Assembly (NCBI GenBank): GCA_030159075.1
Contig: BROG01000264.1
Coordinates: 186,001 to 250,000, forward strand
Direction: 5' to 3'
DNA from: Atrina japonica
Lineage: Eukaryota; Mollusca; Bivalvia; Pterioida; Pinnidae
DNA: 64,000 nucleotides
Shown: in pieces, positions 49,531-61,445 of the stretch
Layout of the letters: every line of letters begins with the position of its first letter
Numbering within the stretch: the stretch's first letter is position 1
Made by a program: the position numbers and the translations under genes
The notes under the pieces: generated by a model
What the model was told of the DNA's origin: nothing
The model's database searches: none
The model's input: the letters and a program-made list of their open reading frames with translations, nothing else

Positions 49531-49661
49531 ACGTAAATGGGAAATAAGAATTCGTTGTTGCCCGGAATATTATTCTTAATTCAAATCCTGCAGAAGTACC
49601 CAACTAACAATATGTTAGCTTAAAATGTATTTCACAAAATCGAAATTCAGTTTTCAAGAAT

Positions 49662-49752
49662 TTCAGTTTCTTGATTGTCAAATTACGCGCGAGTCCTATT
49701 TACTGATTGAGTAAATAGGATTCGTGCGTAATTTTACAATCAAGAAACTGAA
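49662..49752. repeat. Long near-perfect hairpin, 43-bp arms, 5-nt loop
   Basis: The left arm (49662-49704, starting TTCAGTTTCTTGATTGT) and right arm (49710-49752) are complementary at 40 of 43 positions. Two of the three differences would be G.U wobbles in RNA transcribed from the plus strand. The loop is GATTG. It could be a small palindromic MITE, a hairpin RNA precursor, or a recent inverted duplication. No flanking repeat family member was found. Confidence 0.92.
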
Positions 49753-49799
49753 CATATTAACTGTTTACAAAGCAATATAATGAGTTATTCGAAAATCTC

Positions 49800-49925
49800 A
49801 AGCCTATTAGAATTCGACAGATTAGATATTAAAGCGGTGTCAACACAAAGAATAATTGCGAATCCCATGCCTGATGGGACCGGATGTCCGGAACGAGTCA
49901 GCGTCCCCTGTAAGCATTTCAAAAA
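49800..49925 (-). mobile_element. Dispersed repeat family B copy
   Basis: AATAATTGCGAATCCCATGC, GGACCGGATGTCCGGAACGA and GTCAGCGTCCCCTGTAAGCA, orientation as at 7076. Confidence 0.75.
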
Positions 49926-50000
49926 CGTCTATAATTTGGTCACTGTGCCGTCATAAGGTATTTCGTGCGATGTTGTATATTTATATAAGTTAAAAGGTCA

Positions 50001-50315
50001 CGTTGTTCAGTAAGCATAACGTATGTCTTTTCGTTCAGTAAGCATAACGTCAGTCACGTCATTCAGTAAGCATAACGTCAGTCACTTCGCATAAGCATAA
50101 CGTCAGTCATTTCGTTCAGTAAGCATAACTTCAGCCACTTCGTTCAGCAAGCATAACGTCAGTCACGTCGTTCAGTAAGCATAACGTCAGTCACTTCGTT
50201 CAGTAAGCATAAAGTCAGTCACTTCGTTCAGTAGCATAACGTCAGTCACTTCGTTCAGTAAGCTTAAAGTCGGTAACAGTAAGCATAACGTCAGTCACTC
50301 CGTTCAGCAAGCATC
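50001..50315. repeat. Minisatellite, 28-bp unit, about 12 copies
   Basis: Consensus CGTTCAGTAAGCATAACG plus TCAGTCACTT. Units vary by substitutions and by deletions of one to several bases, and one is truncated near 50270. Each unit carries CGTCAGTCAC. It reads out of frame, so no long open frame spans it. Confidence 0.95.
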
Positions 50316-50792
50316 CAACTCAAAATGGCTGATCGCTGAATAATTGCAAATTTTAATTAATCAGGTTCTTTGAATATAGAAAATACTACAAACTAAGTAT
50401 CATTGGATCATGAAAGAGAACTTCGTTTAACTGAGATTTAATTACCGGTTTGTAATAACTCAGAACTGGTATTTATTTGCTCAATACAAAATGGAACATT
50501 TTGGCGGCACGTGTCTCAGTTCTTTAAATGAAACATTTTACTGCAAATAAATTTGTTTTCATACATGTATATCTGCAACTCAAATATACCTTTTTAATAC
50601 CAACTACATCGTTGTATTCCTCACACCAATAACAGAGAAAATAACAAGTCAATAGTTATAGTATTGTTTTCATTTTTATCTTTTAGTAAACTGATCGCGA
50701 TAGATCTGCGATATGTTTGAAAATTCTACAAATTACAATTATAGACCTGAAAAACCAATGTTTATAATCAGATTGAAATCATATACATTATA

Positions 50793-50794
<2 letters not shown>
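50316..50794. other. No feature recognised
   Basis: AT-rich sequence. Confidence 0.4.

Positions 50795-50840
<46 letters not shown>
50795..50840. repeat. (GT)n microsatellite
   Basis: About 45 bp of uninterrupted GT. Confidence 0.97.
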
Positions 50841-50842
<2 letters not shown>

Positions 50843-51109
50843 ACAATAAAATTGCAATTTGTACGTTCGCTGACAGGATTTTACCCCTTTTCACAGAACT
50901 ATAACTATATGCAATAAAATTCAATGTCCTCCAAAGGGAAGTATAGTTATGCGAAAAACAGTAAAACACTCAATATTCACAAATTTTCGGCCCTTTGGCC
51001 TTTATCAAGTGAAAGAGGACAATATGTAGAATAGTTACGTAGTATTAAGTCTGCACAATACACAGTTTTATGGCAAATTCAAATTATTAATTTCCAAAAA
51101 CGTCACAAT

Positions 51110-51215
51110 TAAAGGCCCGTCAAACACTTCTGTGATTATGACATCACAATCGAATGACGTCAAAAAGCACATGGACAGCCATGTGTCAGACAATTGGCGA
51201 TAGGTCAATCGTACT
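51110..51215. mobile_element. MITE family D copy
   Basis: TTAAAGGCCCGTCAAACACT, a CRE octamer at 51155-51162, GGACAGCCATGTGTCAGACA and the terminal motif TTGGCGATAGGTCAATCG. Related to 14985-15065 and to 57368-57510 in reverse. Confidence 0.75.
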
Positions 51216-51227
51216 TCACTCCGATAC

Positions 51228-51300
51228 CAGTCCTTTAATTTAAATTTGTCGCACTATAATGGACTTTGAGTTTCGACTATACATTGATACTTCTTCATTT
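51228..51300 (+). mobile_element. Family B terminal fragment
   Basis: TAATGGACTTTGAGTTTCGA and CATTGATACTTCTTCATTTT match the right end of the copy at 61290. Confidence 0.65.
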
Positions 51301-51949
51301 TTACATAGTGTGGACCCCCAAATCGGAATTTTCTCTTTAAGTGTACGATACAGTTAAACTCATGACCCTCATCGTATTGTTGGAAATTGATAAAATTGTA
51401 TAAATAAATGATCAGCGAGTAATGCAAAAATATAGGTAAACGGCAATTCAACGTAATTGTGCGTAGAATGACTGTGTTGACATTTTCAAATGATATCCAG
51501 ATGTGGCGCACGTGTCTATCCAATTTGCATAATTTTACTCACGAGACCTTAATGTATCTGCATTGCTTTACATTCTTCTATTTCTGCATATTCCATCCTA
51601 CATTTAAGCGTTGCACGTGCAATGCACGTTCCAAAACGCATACACTATCTGTTTAAATTTACGGCGCTTTAGAAAAATGACAAGCCAAAATTCCATCGGG
51701 AAAAGTAGCAAGCGCTTCGTGTAATTTCATTCGGTCGGTTTTCTTTTGGTAATGCTCCGGATCTTCGCGTGGAAGATGGGATCTCTGGATAATTTCACAG
51801 TTGGATTAAGAATTATTTATGTTTAATAGTATGGGGCTATCGATGCACGTAAGCTTTAGTATTTTATTTCACATTACGGTGTCTCGGTGCTTTACGAAAC
51901 ATCTGCTAACATTTCCTCAATTGAAATCATATTTGATATGCTTGCTCTT
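51301..51949. other. No gene recognised
   Basis: Contains a 12-bp palindrome TTGCACGTGCAA (51611-51622) with a central E-box. Frames of 65-89 codons overlap each other on opposite strands and are not supported. Confidence 0.35.

Positions 51950-52004
<55 letters not shown>
51950..52004. repeat. (CT)n microsatellite
   Basis: About 55 bp of CT repeats. Confidence 0.97.
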
Positions 52005-52006
<2 letters not shown>

Positions 52007-52874
52007 CAACATATTTGTTTGTCACAAGAAACATTTTCATGTTATTGCCGCTCATTGGTCAGATTATCGCACTTTGACAAGTTCTAGCTTCACCACTGGA
52101 TCTAATGCTAATGATATGAGGTAGTATTTCTAAACTTTAGGCTGTGGCTGATCTGTTGGCCAGTACATTGTAATCGGATATCGTCCCGAAAAATGAAAAA
52201 TACACTATTTTGAGTTGTCCTGTTACGTCACGGTTCGTCATAAGAGTGTGTACTTTCAAAATGAAAAGTAGGCATCATTATATTTCGGTTAAGTCGTTTA
52301 TCACATACATGACCTGGAATAAGGATTTCATGAAGTAATAGGTGCCTGATTTGAAAACAGACTACAGGAAAGTTATGTTAATTTTCATATTTACGAGAGA
52401 GATAATTTATCTAGAATGTTGTCAATAAAAATAAACCAGACTGGACCTTGCACGACTTTCAGTTGAAGTCACGTGGTCTTAGTACAAACTATTCTGACAA
52501 AACTGAACGTAATTAGACAACCCGTAATTGCATGTGGCAAAATAAAACTGAAATAACACAATATTGTGGAATCAGAAATGTCCTTTTGGTTTCAATGTCG
52601 TATATTTCAATTTCCATTTATCACCGAAATTTAAATCATGACAAAACTTTATATAAATTATACCTAGAAATAGTAATATGTCCCAATACAAACAGGTTTT
52701 TTATTTCAACAAAATTTAATGTCAACGAATTTGTTTCATTTTTAATACAACGAAATTTTATTCCCCCGAAATTTTCTCATTCTACAATATCTTGTTTCTG
52801 ATGAAATTTTCTTGAACCTAGCTAATATGCATAGTATTCGGGTATTCATGACCGTTTGAAGTAAAAAAGAGAAG
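52005..52874. other. No gene recognised
   Basis: A fragment GCCAGTACATTGTAATCGGA near 52160 resembles the SINE family 2 body. 52532-52801 is an 89-codon AT-rich frame with repeated ATTTC/GAAATTT phrases and no domain. Confidence 0.35.
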
Positions 52875-52990
52875 TATCAACGGATAATTGAAATTCCAAG
52901 TCCACTAGAATACGACAAATTAGATGTACAAACGGTCTCAATATGGAGAACAATTGCGAATCCCAAACGGGATTGAAAAAGGTTTCCAGA
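52875..52990 (-). mobile_element. Dispersed repeat family B copy
   Basis: AAGTCCACTAGAATACGACA, CGGTCTCAATATGGAGAACA and TTGCGAATCCCAAACGGGAT, truncated after that. Confidence 0.75.
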
Positions 52991-53924
52991 AAGACATCTG
53001 TACATAGTTATATTTATCATGATGTTCAGAGATAGGGAGGAGGACATTTATATGGTCTTTTTTTCTGCCCATATATATACCAACAGCTAATGATGTATGA
53101 AACATTCTGTAAAATTACAGTTAACAAGATGATTAATTATCCCCCAAAAGGTATGAAATTGCAGTTCTAGACAAATAAACAGAAACTGATAAATTTCTGA
53201 ACGAAAAACAAATGTATTGGTATGCCCCCCGAAGTTTTAGAATTGCACAAATATCAACTTAGTATTTCTACAAGACTTTCGCCACGTATGGTGTATTCTT
53301 GTTTAACAGAATCATCAGTTGTTTTATGACGACAAGATTACAGCGTAGATTATACGCTACAAGCCAGAACAGTCGTTTAGACTTACGTCCATTCAGCTAT
53401 GATTAATAAATCGTAAACTGCACTTCCGGTTTCAAGTTTTTAACCAATGACATCACTTCTAATTCGCTACCAGTGTAAAATGTATTGACTCAAATCTGTG
53501 TATTTTTCTTCAAATCTGGAAACTGAGTACGATCCACATATTAACCTCCCTACTGTTTTACATGTTGATCACACGAAATATGACATGGCATGGAGTTGTT
53601 AATAAACGCTTACGGTTACATATCCAATAGTGACACATTAACGATAATATCTTATTCGTAAAAACATGATATAGAATACCTCGGATATCATGGGAAAATG
53701 TAGTATTTATTTGTGTTTGTAAGTAAGTCGTCAAGTATAGCTGATTTAAAAATTCTATGCAGCATATGAAATCGCAAATAAACCAACGTGCGAAAACAAA
53801 CATGTTTTTTTTTTGTAAATCAATCTTTATATAGTAGTGTTAAGTTACAGAATGTGAACAAGTGTCATACTGTTTTCATATTCATAGAGAAATATAACTT
53901 ATATTCTCTATCACTTGCATGTAA
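52991..53924. other. No gene recognised
   Basis: AT-rich; an 81-codon minus-strand frame at 53558-53803 shows no domain. Confidence 0.4.
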
Positions 53925-54250
53925 GTACCGGTTAGCGTACGACCATTTCATACAGAGATAAACTACGGAGTGAGAAGTAATTGGATACGAAGAACACTTT
54001 GTTTATATTACGACATTTACCTTTTCTGTAATTGTTTCTTTATTGTGGGTCTTAAATCATCTTTATGAGTCTGCAGTAAAGTTATATCCCCTGTTTAACA
54101 TCCATTTAACTGCGAAGTCACGGCGGATGTGACAACTTGGTAGGGGATCCTTAATCCATGACATATCTCATTTCCTGATATTTTGTTTCACACAAAACCG
54201 TGATTGTCGAATATACACGAGACAACGGTGAACACTTACATATCTATAAT
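53925..54250 (+). pseudogene. Highly decayed retroelement C-terminal remnant and tail
   Basis: One frame reads RLAYDHFIQR followed by stops where the copy at 45.15 kb has YEHFIYRCKLL. The tail words GAAGTCACGGCGGATGTGAC, AGGGGATCCTTAATCCATGA and ACGAGACAACGGTGAACAC lie where expected. The interior is largely unrecognisable. Confidence 0.55.
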
Positions 54251-54532
54251 ACATTGTACATGTATATATATATTCTATACAATGTTCTATATATACTTGT
54301 ATGAAAACAAGGAATAAATATTTTAAAAAAGCATTTCTTTTCTCTTTCTGGTTATCTGCAACAATTTACATACTTAAATAGGAAATTGCAATATATGTGG
54401 TACTAACATTTCTTTTGCAGACTGGGTGATATTTCAATGGGCTACAGTTTTTTTGACAGAATACATTTTTCTCCTAAAATGATGTACATTCTTTACCTAA
54501 TGACAAAACCTTACCGTCTACCAATAGCATTT

Positions 54533-54772
54533 GACCTCCGTGGTCGAGTGGTTAGAGCATAGCGCTTGGAACCATGGAATCTTTCACTTCTGGTCAGCGC
54601 AGGTTCGAGTTTAGCTGGAACCTAAACTGATTTTTGTGAGAAAGTTCGCCAATTTATTTTAGGAAGCCCGGTGGTCTCTTCCCAGGTACATTGTAAGTGG
54701 GTCATTCCCTCCACTATTGAGAACTGGTGGCTACTATATATCTGAAATATTGTAAAGTGTAGCGTAAAGCAA
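54533..54772 (+). mobile_element. tRNA-derived SINE, family 2
   Basis: Head CCGTGGTCGAGTGGTTAGAG, then GGTCAGCGCAGGTTCGAGTT (box B region). Body CCCAGGTACATTGTAAGTGG and tail GTGTAGCGTAAAGC follow. Target-site duplications are not clear. Confidence 0.88.
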
Positions 54773-54823
54773 ATAACCAAATTAAGTCTAAACCAATGGT
54801 ATAAGCGATACACGGATTTGCAA

Positions 54824-54913
54824 AAACCCTTTCACCCCTGATTATCTCAGTGGTATGTCATTTTCATTTGTTTCAGACCAGTCTATAATGGTCTGTAGGG
54901 ATGAAAGGGTTAA
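54824..54913. mobile_element. MITE family F, 90-bp inverted-repeat element
   Basis: AACCCTTTCACCCCT at the left and AGGGATGAAAGGGTTAA at the right are complementary except for one or two bases. The interior AGACCAGTCTATAATGGTCT is itself partly palindromic. Second copy at 18091-18180. Confidence 0.85.
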
Positions 54914-56379
54914 AATAACATTTGTAGATATAATAATTCAGATTAAAGATCTTCAGAGATGTCAAATGATGAGTTGCTATCATTTTATCTTTTGATGATA
55001 AACTGTTACCCACCTTGTTGCTTGATTATGTTCAAGTTTGCATTTCTTTGAATTCATCGTCTTAATATATTTCCTGATTAAGCATACAGATTTCTGTCAT
55101 TCTGTCGCAGGTCAAAAGATTAATAATGTGTAATTAATGGTTCTAAATATAAATGGACCCAAAATGACAATTAATGACCTTTGCAATCACTTTAACATTT
55201 GCAGACGACTACCTGTCACACGTGGGAACCATTCATTTAGAGTCATTTGAAATTCTACCCTATCTTGTCAAATACATGCCGATTATTCATCAAACTAGTT
55301 TAATCTTAAACTCCTTTGTAAAACTTGATGTGGGGTTTATGAATGTTTTATTTGTCGAAATGATTCTAAGCATATATAGATCACACGTTTTAAACAGAAG
55401 CAACATAGGGTCTAGTTATATCTTGAAAATGGATATGATAAAGGTATAAATATACAGGTACAAGTTTCCAATGTTCGCATTTTATTACATGTTTACAGAA
55501 TATATAGAAGAGCTACATGGGCTAGAAAATGTTCAGAGTAACCATGGTGATAAATGCAGGTTTTACTTTTTGTTAATAAGTACAAAAATTTACTTTACTA
55601 TCTTCCATTACTATCTTGAATACCTGACATCTTTATGAAATATCGGAACCGAAAGAAATAAAGTCCAGTATTGAAAGTAATGGTGTCGATATGACAATTC
55701 AAATGTGTATTTTTGCAATATTGGCAGTAAAGTTTAGATGTAAAGGTTTGCGTTAATTTGGTACATTATGAATTTTAAAGTTATTTGAGCTATAAATCAA
55801 ATCATATCCAACTTTAAGAAAATATTTGTAAATTTAACAAAAGGATTCGACAATATGAATTACCGAACATAAAAGTTACGATAAATTTACCTTTATAAAC
55901 ATTAATAACAGAGCTTCTTGATACTATCCTCTTACGACCTGCCACATCAGGATTTAAGATTTTGTTCACTTATTGGTCAATCCAGAAATTCGAACTTATT
56001 CTTACCAATGCAGTCTTTTCATTAAAAAGTTTTAATAAAAAAACTCGTTTTTATTGTTTATTGTAAACACTGACTTAAAATAATTTTTCAATATAGTTTG
56101 TTTGGATGTTAGATATTTTATATTATATCAACACTGGAATGAGAATTTCATACAGACCATATCCTGGAGGAGTGTAAAACAAGTGTTTTGATGTTTTGAT
56201 TTGGGGTATTTGTATCATTGTATGGCAAACGGACTAGGTAATGGAGCCATTTGAGAAAAAAAACATCCACTAAGAAAAATCGCTGATTCAGTAATTTTAT
56301 CAATTTGATTTTCAACAGGCAGTTGAACGTACGTAAGTTAGTGAAATAGAAAATATGACGAGGATTTAATCCTTGCTTG
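54914..56379. other. No gene recognised
   Basis: About 1.5 kb of AT-rich sequence. A 91-codon frame (55174-55449) has no strong start context, domain or splice structure. Confidence 0.4.
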
Positions 56380-56559
56380 CTTTTATCACTTCCGGTCAGG
56401 GCAGGTTCAAGCCACGCTTGAATGTAAGCTGATGTTTGTGAGAAAGTTTGCCAGTTCACCTGCGGAAGTAAGTGTCTTCCCTAGTGGATTGTAACTGGGT
56501 TCTGTCCTCCAACGATAAAAACTAGCCGCCACATTGTTGAGTGTGGCGTAAAAAAGTTT
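56380..56559 (+). mobile_element. SINE family 2, head truncated
   Basis: Starts in the middle of the tRNA-like head (ATCACTTCCGGTCAGGGCAG, GTTCAAGCC), then the GTGGATTGTAACTGGGTTCT body and the GTTGAGTGTGGCGTAAAA tail. Confidence 0.82.
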
Positions 56560-56644
56560 TAAACTTCAAGATTCAACGTTCAAAGTTATCCTAACCCTGT
56601 CTACCAACCTTGCTGAATGAAACCTACCAATCTCTCTAATTTCC

Positions 56645-56726
56645 GGTTAAACTCGAACTCGCAGTGACTGGAAGCGAGCAATGTCGTGTTTCAAAGCGCA
56701 ATGCTCTAACCAATCGGTCACCTAAC
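56645..56726 (-). mobile_element. SINE head fragment, family 2 type
   Basis: Complement of a pol III promoter-like head: AACTCGAACTCGCAGTGACT (box B side) and GCGCAATGCTCTAACCAATC (box A side). Body absent or diverged. It lies tail-to-tail with the copy at 56380-56559. Confidence 0.6.
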
Positions 56727-57367
56727 AAATAATGTCTCGTGACTTACACACGAAATATAATATTCTAGGTCCTAGATAAATAACGTGTGATTTAAACGAC
56801 ACAAAGACTTGTTTGATAATGATTCCGAAAAGCAAAACGTTTCACAGATGCTTGTTAACTCACTACAGTTTAGCAATATCTACTGATAATCAAACTTTCC
56901 TTTTAACACTGGTTAAGTGACTTTTAGTGACGGTTACAGATGATTAGTCACGGTCGAAAACCTAGAGCGGTTAGATTACCAAGTCTCCAAGCTTTGATTT
57001 TATCTCGTAAACTTTATGAATTATTTACACTCTTTCAATACAGCGTTCAAAATGTTTTGTTTTTAGAATTTGTAATTTAAATGCGTTTAATGCATTCGGT
57101 TACCCTAACTGTTCAACTCTGTGATATAAATCCCAAAGGCAGCTGTGGAAATATTGATATAATTGCCGCTAATTACTGGTAGGAATAACAAAATCACAGC
57201 CATTGTGTTAGGGGCTATATCGTTGTGGTACAAACTTGTACCAAACGGACGATTGTCGCATTTTCTGTTATCTCAGTGAGCACAGTGGCATTGTTTATAT
57301 TTAATTCATATATCAGAGGTGATACTCTCTTCACCATAAGTAAATGATATACCTTTGGAAGAATGGG
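56727..57367. other. No feature recognised
   Basis: AT-rich sequence. Confidence 0.4.
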
Positions 57368-57510
57368 CAACTGACCTATCACCAAGTGTCTTATACATGG
57401 CTGTCAGTGTGCTTTTATGACGTCATTCGATTGTGATGTGAATGTAATGTCATACAACTGAAAAGTTTGCCAAAAGGTGCCGTGTCGGGCATTCGGCGAT
57501 AGGTCAATTG
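57368..57510. mobile_element. MITE family D, both ends present
   Basis: CAACTGACCTATCACCAAGT at the left and the complement of ATTCGGCGATAGGTCAATTG at the right form imperfect terminal repeats (about 18 of 23 match). Internal TGACGTCA at 57418-57425. About 143 bp, no coding capacity. Confidence 0.8.
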
Positions 57511-57590
57511 ACACACTTCTTTTCTTACTTAATTATTGTATGTAATCTTTTTCTGTGGCAAGGTATGGGGTTGTGAACCTAACTTTAAGG

Positions 57591-57994
57591 TTAGCCCGGA
57601 TTACCGTTATAATCCTGCTTTATTATCGCCAGTTGCGTGATTCTAGAAAAATGTTCCTCAATGTTATTTCCGGTTTCGATAATATATAGAAAGCCCCCAT
57701 GGCACAATAATTAAAAGCGCCCTGCAAGTGTTCGGAAGGTCCTGGGTTCGATTCCCGGTCTGTCTGCACATTTTTCTTTGCCTGATACAATTCAGTAATT
57801 TGACGTTCAGCTAAATATCACACTGTTGTATGTTTAAGAATATCTTAAAATAAATTTAATGCGATAAAAAGTTAAAATATTTTCATTTACTTTACATACG
57901 TTGCGAAGGAAAATATGAAAACAGTAAGAACATATGAGGAACAAAATCGAGAAGGCGCGAATTAATGCAGGATCATAACGGTAATCCGGGCTAA
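57591..57994. mobile_element. 404-bp element with 28-bp terminal inverted repeats
   Basis: The left arm 57591-57618 (starting TTAGCCCGGATTACCGTTAT) and right arm 57967-57994 are complementary at 27 of 28 positions. The interior has no long open frame but carries a tRNA-like sequence. The weaker match extends a little outside (AACTTT at 57581 against AAAGTT at about 58000). Probable non-autonomous DNA transposon; no second copy in this window. Confidence 0.88.
57692..57768 (+). other. tRNA-like sequence (pol III promoter-like), probably not a functional tRNA
   Basis: GGTTCGATTCC is a good box B, and CTGGG/CCCGG closes a normal T arm. TGGCACAATAATTAAAAGCG is a poor box A. The loop CTGCAAG would give anticodon GCA, but the anticodon stem and the acceptor stem (GCCCCCA against TCTGTCT) do not pair. 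It may be a tRNA pseudogene or SINE head captured inside the inverted-repeat element. Confidence 0.55.
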
Positions 57995-58485
<491 letters not shown>

Positions 58486-59365
58486 ATTGTGTTCCGATTG
58501 TTTGTGAAGAGTTTGCCGTTTGTAGGATGTTTTAAAACAAGTAAAATCTAACTCGTTGAAATTATTTGATTTTAGTTACTTGAAAATTCCTTAATCTGGA
58601 TACAAAACAGACTAAATGGAATACAAGATTCTTACTAGTACTGTTAACTGAAAAAAGAAACCACATGTATCATACGAGATAGTGTTTAAGAACAATTATT
58701 AACACCGCGTAATAACTCAAAATAAAAAAATCGAAATATTAAAAAAAAAAAAAGTAAATGCATTATGCATGTTTAAAATACTAATTACATTCCTTTCTTA
58801 TACAAACTGATCACCTATCGTCGTTCAATTTCAAATGATTCGAAATTTTAACTTAGCTGTACTTCTACTCGTAAATGGGGTAGATGAAAGTCCATACTGA
58901 TAGTTTGGAAGACGAAAAATAATAGCACAAAAAATACAGAAAAACATGAAAAAATACCTCTGAAAAACCAATTTCTATCTTTTCTCAGGTGAAAAAGGAA
59001 TAACGATTTTTTGTAATGATTTACAATGTATATCATATTAATTTAGTTTAATAAAACATAGATTGGTAAACGACAAAGGAAATTATTTTAATCAATACAC
59101 TGTTTTCTGTTTATTTCGGATTGATTTTTGTTATCAAATGGTACCAACAATAATTCATTCTTTATTTAATTTTCCCATTACTTAAAGAAAACCCTCAAAA
59201 TAAACACGTGAGCGTTAAATCATTAATACAGTAATAATGAACTCTAAGCAGACCTTATATCTTATGTACATAATTATGTTGATTGCAAAAATGGACTGTG
59301 CTGAATTGACATCTACTATTTTCGAAAACCTATGTTAAAAAACCTTTTTACTAATATTTACAAAA
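58486..59365. other. No gene recognised
   Basis: AT-rich sequence; no repeat family or coding signature. Confidence 0.4.
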
Positions 59366-59389
59366 ACATACACACACACACACACACAT
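59366..59389. repeat. (AC)n microsatellite
   Basis: Short AC run. Confidence 0.93.
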
Positions 59390-59479
59390 CTGACTTGAAC
59401 TAAAATGCGTTTACAATTTCCTTCATCTTGGTTAAACTAAATCTGACTTGAATATATGCGTTTATTTATATATCTTATA

Positions 59480-59481
<2 letters not shown>

Positions 59482-59559
<78 letters not shown>

Positions 59560-59585
59560 GTGTGTGTGTGTGTGTGTGTGTATGT
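59482..59585. repeat. (AT)n then (GT)n compound microsatellite
   Basis: AT repeats to about 59554, then GT repeats to about 59581. Confidence 0.97.
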
Positions 59586-60282
59586 ATATATACTTCTTAT
59601 ATATATGTAGATATTATATTTACTCGTGTGTGTTTCACTGTAGTATAAGTGAAATGTGAAAGTTTAAAATAAAAGTAGATATTAAGATTTTTTAATTTGA
59701 AAATTATTTCATTTATAAAACACGTTTACGCATACCTAGATCGAAATTTGAATTTATTTCATTAATAAAATGTATTGTGAACAGTATGCTATATCTTTAT
59801 AGCAAACCATGTCTGTCCTACTTAACAGCAAAAAATTCACATTGGATCTAAAATGACAACGAATACGACCTTTTGTAGACTTTAGAATACAATGTCATTT
59901 ATTATTATAACTCGATGTTGGATTGGTATTTTTTTTAAAAATATTTCAACTTTTTGTTTACTAATTTCCTATCTCCCTCAGAATTAATAATTTTGATTTA
60001 TTACAATTTAATGCTTTTTCCGAAAACATATATTTCTTTGCACCTTTGATGATAACGTGTCACGCAGGAAAAGTTACAATACTTGGTATTGATTGTAATT
60101 AGTGGAATAATGTAAATATTTACATAAGAATATTTACCGCTGATACAATGCGACACTTTTTGTGACGTCATGGTCTCGTTATAGACACTTACAGTATAAA
60201 ATCCAGTATTAGTATGACACATAACACATTAGGTCTTTCAAACTTGTATTCTGTATGTGATAAAGAGGGAAATTACAACAGC

Positions 60283-60285
<3 letters not shown>
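59586..60285. other. No gene recognised; one CRE octamer
   Basis: AT-rich. TTGTGACGTCATGG at about 60160 holds a full CRE octamer (60163-60170). Confidence 0.4.
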
Positions 60286-60367
<82 letters not shown>

Positions 60368-60374
60368 TATATAT
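60286..60374. repeat. (AT)n microsatellite
   Basis: About 88 bp of AT repeats. Confidence 0.97.
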
Positions 60375-60507
60375 TAAATGCTTAGATGGTGTCTTCAGTG
60401 GGGTTCTGTTCTTATTGAAAAATTATCAAGAGACGGGAAGTTTATGGTCTGAAATATTAAGTGGTCTCCTAAGTGAGGGGATAATTATGACGAGGTCCAA
60501 CCGTATA

Positions 60508-60600
60508 TAATAATAATAATAATAATCATAATCATAATCATAAATAAAGACGTGTCAATAGAATAATAATAATAATAATGATAATAATATTTTGATAATA
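60508..60600. repeat. (AAT)n/(ATC)n microsatellite
   Basis: AAT units, ATC units, then AAT and TTGATAATATT repeats. Confidence 0.93.
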
Positions 60601-60824
60601 TTTTGATAATATTTTCCGCGTAACATTTCTATCATCATGGCTATACCGTACGCTTGATCGGTATGCGACGACCATCGTACTTCTTGGCACGCTAAGATAA
60701 GCTTGCAAGTCAAATTTTAACCATAATATTGTGTTTAAAAAATGTTACTATTTGTTAATTTTAACGGCCTGCTATTTTCCTGTTTTGACTGTTCACTCAG
60801 ATATAGCATACCTGAGATAATTGT

Positions 60825-61010
60825 TACAATTCAAGAATCATCGAATGAAATAAAAGTGAATAGGAACTCCTAGTGCATTAGAATACTAAAAATATTATAT
60901 AAAAATGTCTGAATATTAAGAACAATTGCGAATCCCAATTGAGTGGAAACTGGGTGTCCGGAAGGGTCAGCATTCCCTGTTAGCATGCCAAACCCGTCGC
61001 AAAGTAACAT
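60825..61010 (-). mobile_element. Dispersed repeat family B copy
   Basis: GAACTCCTAGTGCATTAGAA, AGAACAATTGCGAATCCCAA, GGTGTCCGGAAGGGTCAGCA and TTCCCTGTTAGCATGCCAAA. The longest minus-oriented copy. Confidence 0.78.
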
Positions 61011-61289
61011 GTAAACCTGTCAAGTTCAGAGAAAAGTCAAGCGCTTTGAAAATGGCATAAGTTAGTTTTAGATGTGATTTGTGAAATGGTGTCACTATAC
61101 AGATTCGTGGTCCAGAATACTATCCAACATGCTAGAGAGGGAGAGTCATATTGTTTAGCAAAATGCCCTTAATACTAGGACTCCAAGAAGCTTTAATTCA
61201 CTTTTCTCTGAACTATCGAAGTGAATTATATGCATTGATACTTGTTTCTTTTTATTTTTGTGTCGTAAGTATATACATCTTATACTCAA

Positions 61290-61445
61290 TATATGTCCTT
61301 CCGGACACTTGGTCCCATCCCGTTTGGGATTCGAAATTGCTCTTCATGTTGAGACCAATTGTATATCCAATCTGTCGTGTTATAATGAACTTGGAGGTTC
61401 GATTATCCATTGGTACTTCTTCATTTTTACTTCCTAAAACATTTT
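61290..61445 (+). mobile_element. Dispersed repeat family B copy
   Basis: CCTTCCGGACACTTGGTCCC, ATCCCGTTTGGGATTCG, TTCATGTTGAGACCA, ATAATGAACTTGGAGGTTCG and ATCCATTGGTACTTCTTC. A 102-codon open frame (61151-61459) overlaps it, but its C-terminal half is simply this repeat. Confidence 0.78.

Noticed and set aside
57692..57768. Functional tRNA-Cys gene
   Set aside because: Box B and T arm are good but the acceptor and anticodon stems do not pair and box A is poor.
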